A stretch of DNA of 64,000 nucleotides from contig JABAKD010000025.1 in the NCBI GenBank assembly GCA_012845835.1, forward strand, positions 8,361,338-8,425,337, given 5' to 3'. Source of the stretch: Undaria pinnatifida. Its lineage: Eukaryota; Sar; Phaeophyceae; Laminariales; Alariaceae. Made by a program: the position numbers and the translations under genes. Under the pieces are notes generated by a model, which was not told the DNA's origin, made no database searches, and saw only the letters and a program-made list of their open reading frames with translations. Position 1 is the first letter of the stretch. Each line of letters opens with the position of its first letter. Positions 63,430 through 64,000 of the stretch are shown here, piece after piece.

Positions 63430-64000
63430 CTACGAAGCACTATTATCGGTAGTGGGAAATGTGAAGTTTTTCGTAGTGTGGCGGGCCATGCCGAGCTCCC
63501 AAAGAATGCTCTTATGTCGGGTGCTCTTAAATCGGGGTACCCTTTGCACCGCTAACCCTAACCTTACCATCAAAGCGCCATAGCCCATGGGCACCCGTGT
63601 CGTAATTAGTAGTTTCATTTATACACTGTACAACATTATACCAGATGAGTATACTAATTTCAGCTTTTGCACCTATCCATACGAGTTACAAGGTTCCCCC
63701 ACGGGAAGTGTGCTTTGGGGGTGGCGCAAGAACGAACTCCAAGCATCCAACATCTGACTGCCTGCGGGCAAACAAGATGTACCTAGTGGTAGTGAAAACT
63801 ATGTTCTTGTCCGCAGCTCGAGGAGCGGAGTGTGGGGAGGCGCCCTCCCGGAGACGGTTCGCTCTCTCCCCGTCGTGGCGGATAACCGTAAAGAAGTGGT
63901 AATCCCATCAGTACGTGCCCAGCACGAGTACTCGCGCGATGAGGACTTTTTGTACGGGCGGCTCTTATGATGCAGTAAGATTTGAGATTTTGCGTGGTGA
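63430..64000. other. no recognised feature
   Basis: Includes a short CTAACCCTAACC tract at 63550-63562. An 85-codon plus-strand frame at 63645-63902 has no domain. Confidence 0.3.

Overview
This is eukaryotic nuclear DNA: gene-poor, repeat-dense and intron-containing. A photosynthetic stramenopile, possibly a brown alga, fits best but is not proven. The pointers are short coding exons in long introns with GT/AG borders, a secretory leader with an AF-type junction like the stramenopile plastid pre-sequence, TTAGGG-type telomere-like tracts, and a mix of Copia, other LTR, LINE, tRNA-derived SINE and MITE relics. Nothing looks bacterial or organellar.

1-7 kb: one cellular gene is well supported, on the minus strand. 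Three exons (2551-2724, 1673-1774, 923-1078) join in phase into a DUF1415 protein. Its introns are built from unrelated minisatellites, a LINE 3' end and G-rich DNA. A separate minus-strand leader exon with TATA box and splice donor lies at 6076-6280; it may be the 5' end of this gene, but no joining exon was found.

7.5-21.1 kb: a transposon graveyard. It holds a 5'-truncated LINE, a decayed plus-strand Copia element lacking integrase (9123-12759), a minus-strand Copia element with both LTRs but lacking zinc knuckle and protease (12812-18085), and a short non-autonomous LTR element with an intact 4-bp target duplication (19327-21092).

21-64 kb: no convincing cellular gene. It contains a 2.25-kb element with 600-bp inverted arms, fragments of a second LINE, two tRNA-like SINE families, a CAA-tailed retroposon, an 88-bp MITE family, other TIR elements, a hAT transposase remnant, and many satellites and simple repeats. 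These include a 1.5-kb purine array and dispersed GGGTC and GGGAC pentamer families.

The most unexpected signal is a 9-bp palindrome, TACCWGGTA, found ten times in unrelated contexts. One site has a related copy nearby that differs by exactly 7 bp, which is what a TA-target transposon excision footprint would look like.
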